From: Fidelibacterota bacterium
Lineage (GTDB): Bacteria; Fidelibacterota; Marinisomatia; Marinisomatales; TCS55
NCBI GenBank assembly: GCA_002724735.1
Contig: PBPT01000012.1
Span: forward strand, 8,632 to 44,902
Direction: 5' to 3'
DNA: 36,271 nucleotides
A program made the position numbers and the translations under genes. Numbering within the stretch: position 1 is the stretch's first letter; each line of letters opens with the position of its first letter. The notes beneath the pieces are model-generated. The model did not search any database. It was not told the origin of the DNA and saw nothing but the letters and a program-made list of their open reading frames with translations. Shown here piece by piece: positions 34,557-36,271 of this stretch.

Positions 34557-36271
34557 CTAGGAAGCCTTACCGTGAACTTGTTCAATTATCTCTTCTTTCA
34601 CAGAGCTAGGAACTTCTTTAAAATTTGAAAATTCCATATGAAACACAGCTCGACCTTGAGTGATAGACCTTAAATCAGTAGCATATCCAAACATTTTTGC
34701 AAGCGGTACTGTTGCATTTAAAACGTGTGCATCTTTTCTTTGTCCCATTTTGTCAATGTTTCCACGGCGAGAATTAATATCACCCATTACATCTCCTAAG
34801 TATTCCTCAGGCACTACAACCTCCACACTCATCATTGGCTCCATAAGAACAGGAGAAGCTTTTTTACAACCTTCTTGAATTGCCATTGATCCAGCAACTT
34901 TAAAGGCAATTTCGGATGAATCAACGTCATGATAAGATCCAAAAACTAGCTCAACTCTCACATCTTCAATGGGGTAACCAGCAAGCACGCCATTTTTTAA
35001 TGCTTCTTGCATTCCTTCACTAACAGCAGGTATATATTCACGAGGTATAACACCTCCAACAATCTTATTATCAAAATGATAACCCTTGCCAGGTTCATTA
35101 GGTTCAACGTTAATTACCACATGACCATATTGACCACGACCCCCTGACTGTCTTGCAAATTTGACATCAACTTTTTCAACTCTTTTAGTGATAGCTTCTG
35201 TATATGCAACTTGAGGGGTGCCTACGTTGGCTTTAACTTTAAATTCACGAAGCAAACGATCAACTAAAACCTCAAGGTGAAGCTCACCCATTCCAGCAAT
35301 AATTGTTTGTCCGGTTTCTGGATGTATTGATACTTTAAAAGTAGGGTCTTCTTCGGCAAGTTTTGCAAGGCCCTTTGACAATGCATCTTGATCTGCTTTA
35401 GTGGCAGGTTCAACTGAAACTTCAACTACAGGCTCAGGAAATTCCATTGATTCAAGAAGAATTTCCTTCTTTTCTTCACATAGAGTATGACCTGTTTGAG
35501 AATTCTTCAACCCAACAGCTGCAACAATTTCTCCCGCTATGACTTGTTCTAATTCTTCTCTTTTATTAGCGTGCATCAAAAGAATTCTGCTTATTCTTTC
35601 TCTTTTTCCTGTATTAGGGTTCATAACGTAGGATCCTGCATCAAGCTTACCTGAGTAAACTCTCATGAAAGTAAGTTTACCTACATAAGGGTCAGTCATT
35701 ACTTTAAATGCTAATGCACTAAAAGGCTCATCTTCAGATGGACTTCTTTGCATTTCTATGTCTGAATCATTAGGATCAAAACCAGAAATAGAACCAATAT
35801 CGAGTGGGGATGGTAAAAAGTCATTGACGGCGTCTAGAAGGCGCTGAACTCCTTTATTTTTAAAAGCTGAACCGCATAGTGTTGGGACAAAAGTATTATC
35901 AAGACATCCTTTTCGAATAGCTGATTTAAGCTCTTCTTCTGTTATTTCTTTTTCGTCAAGATATTTCTCGAGTAAAAGTTCATCGTAACCAGCGGTTTCC
36001 TCTATTAAATGATGTCTCCATTTATCAGCTTCCTCTTTCATATCAGAAGGTATATCACCCACTTCAAAATGAGCTCCAAGAGATGACTCATTATAAAGTA
36101 TGGCCTTCATGGAGATCAGGTCAATGATACCAGTAAAAATATCACCTGATCCTATGGGGAGTACGATTGGCAAAGGATTTGCCCCTAATCTGTCCTTTAT
36201 CATTTCAAGTACGTTATAGAAATCAGCACCAGTGCGATCCATCTTGTTAACGAATGCTATTCTCGGTACAC
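34557..36271 (-). CDS. fusA: Elongation factor G, C-terminal part (cut by window edge)
   Basis: The frame is open to the right edge, giving about 571 residues from just before the G4 motif ([17 protein letters not shown]) to the C-terminus. Domain II ([17 protein letters not shown]), domain III ([18 protein letters not shown]), domain IV ([20 protein letters not shown]) and domain V ([20 protein letters not shown]) are complete. It drives GTP-dependent translocation on the ribosome. The N-terminal G1-G3 motifs lie outside the window. A second in-window ATG at 36242 is internal, not the start. Confidence 0.98.
   Translation of the reverse strand, partial: VPRIAFVNKMDRTGADFYNVLEMIKDRLGANPLPIVLPIGSGDIFTGIIDLISMKAILYNESSLGAHFEVGDIPSDMKEEADKWRHHLIEETAGYDELLLEKYLDEKEITEEELKSAIRKGCLDNTFVPTLCGSAFKNKGVQRLLDAVNDFLPSPLDIGSISGFDPNDSDIEMQRSPSEDEPFSALAFKVMTDPYVGKLTFMRVYSGKLDAGSYVMNPNTGKRERISRILLMHANKREELEQVIAGEIVAAVGLKNSQTGHTLCEEKKEILLESMEFPEPVVEVSVEPATKADQDALSKGLAKLAEEDPTFKVSIHPETGQTIIAGMGELHLEVLVDRLLREFKVKANVGTPQVAYTEAITKRVEKVDVKFARQSGGRGQYGHVVINVEPNEPGKGYHFDNKIVGGVIPREYIPAVSEGMQEALKNGVLAGYPIEDVRVELVFGSYHDVDSSEIAFKVAGSMAIQEGCKKASPVLMEPMMSVEVVVPEEYLGDVMGDINSRRGNIDKMGQRKDAHVLNATVPLAKMFGYATDLRSITQGRAVFHMEFSNFKEVPSSVKEEIIEQVHGKAS

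Overview
The window is a visibly AT-rich bacterial chromosome segment. Its right half is a complete S10-spc-alpha ribosomal protein cluster on the minus strand. Its left half holds several accessory operons. The order fusA-rpsJ without tuf, the order secY-map-infA-rpmJ without adk, and a zinc-free uS4 of the Bacteroidota style all point to the Fibrobacterota-Chlorobiota-Bacteroidota (FCB) group. Signal peptides followed by outer-membrane barrels show a Gram-negative envelope. A marine Marinimicrobia (SAR406)-like lineage fits best, but that assignment is inference. Shine-Dalgarno motifs are used at several genes, which is less typical of Bacteroidota proper.

Layout. 1-410 is the N-terminus of a glutamate dehydrogenase, followed by a CAU-anticodon tRNA at 556-629. 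From 9424 down to 667 runs a tightly packed eight-gene minus-strand unit: SixA phosphatase, a DUF6090-like membrane-anchored protein, a YbdG-type mechanosensitive channel, an M1-type peptidase with a C-terminal beta-rich region, a NatAB-type ABC exporter, and two more DUF6090-like paralogs. A small outer-membrane barrel (9517-10023) and an SGNH hydrolase (10057-10818) converge on a shared terminator. A plus-strand unit of M16 peptidase lipoprotein, polyprenol/phytol-kinase + DUF92 fusion and free-methionine-sulfoxide reductase (10875-15605) ends at a second shared terminator. It meets a minus-strand pair, a periplasmic protein plus a DUF350-like membrane protein, driven by a strong sigma70-like promoter that overlaps the hutI stop. 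hutU and hutI (19275-16428) encode the middle of histidine catabolism. A GHL10-type glycoside hydrolase (20478-19327) is start-stop coupled to rplQ. From 36271 to 20475 the translation cluster reads fusA (partial), the S10, spc and alpha operon genes, secY, map, infA, rpmJ, rpsM, rpsK, rpsD, rpoA and rplQ.

The most notable observations are three apparent single-base lesions in otherwise intact genes. A TGA replaces the conserved glycine codon of Walker A in the NatA-like ATPase (3852-3854). An in-frame TAA lies exactly in the linker between the two domains of RNA polymerase alpha (21177-21179). An ATC stands where the start codon of the kinase fusion is expected (13715). TGA is a real stop in several neighbouring genes, so a recoded genetic code is unlikely. 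Either these are base-calling or assembly errors, or the genes are truly split or decayed. The other points of interest are the eight-gene envelope operon with three DUF6090-like paralogs, the kinase fusion, the peptidase-barrel fusion, and a perfect hairpin terminator placed inside the signal-peptide codons of the gene after rplQ. I saw no CRISPR array, insertion sequence, phage gene or origin. No stretch longer than 300 bases lacks a gene.
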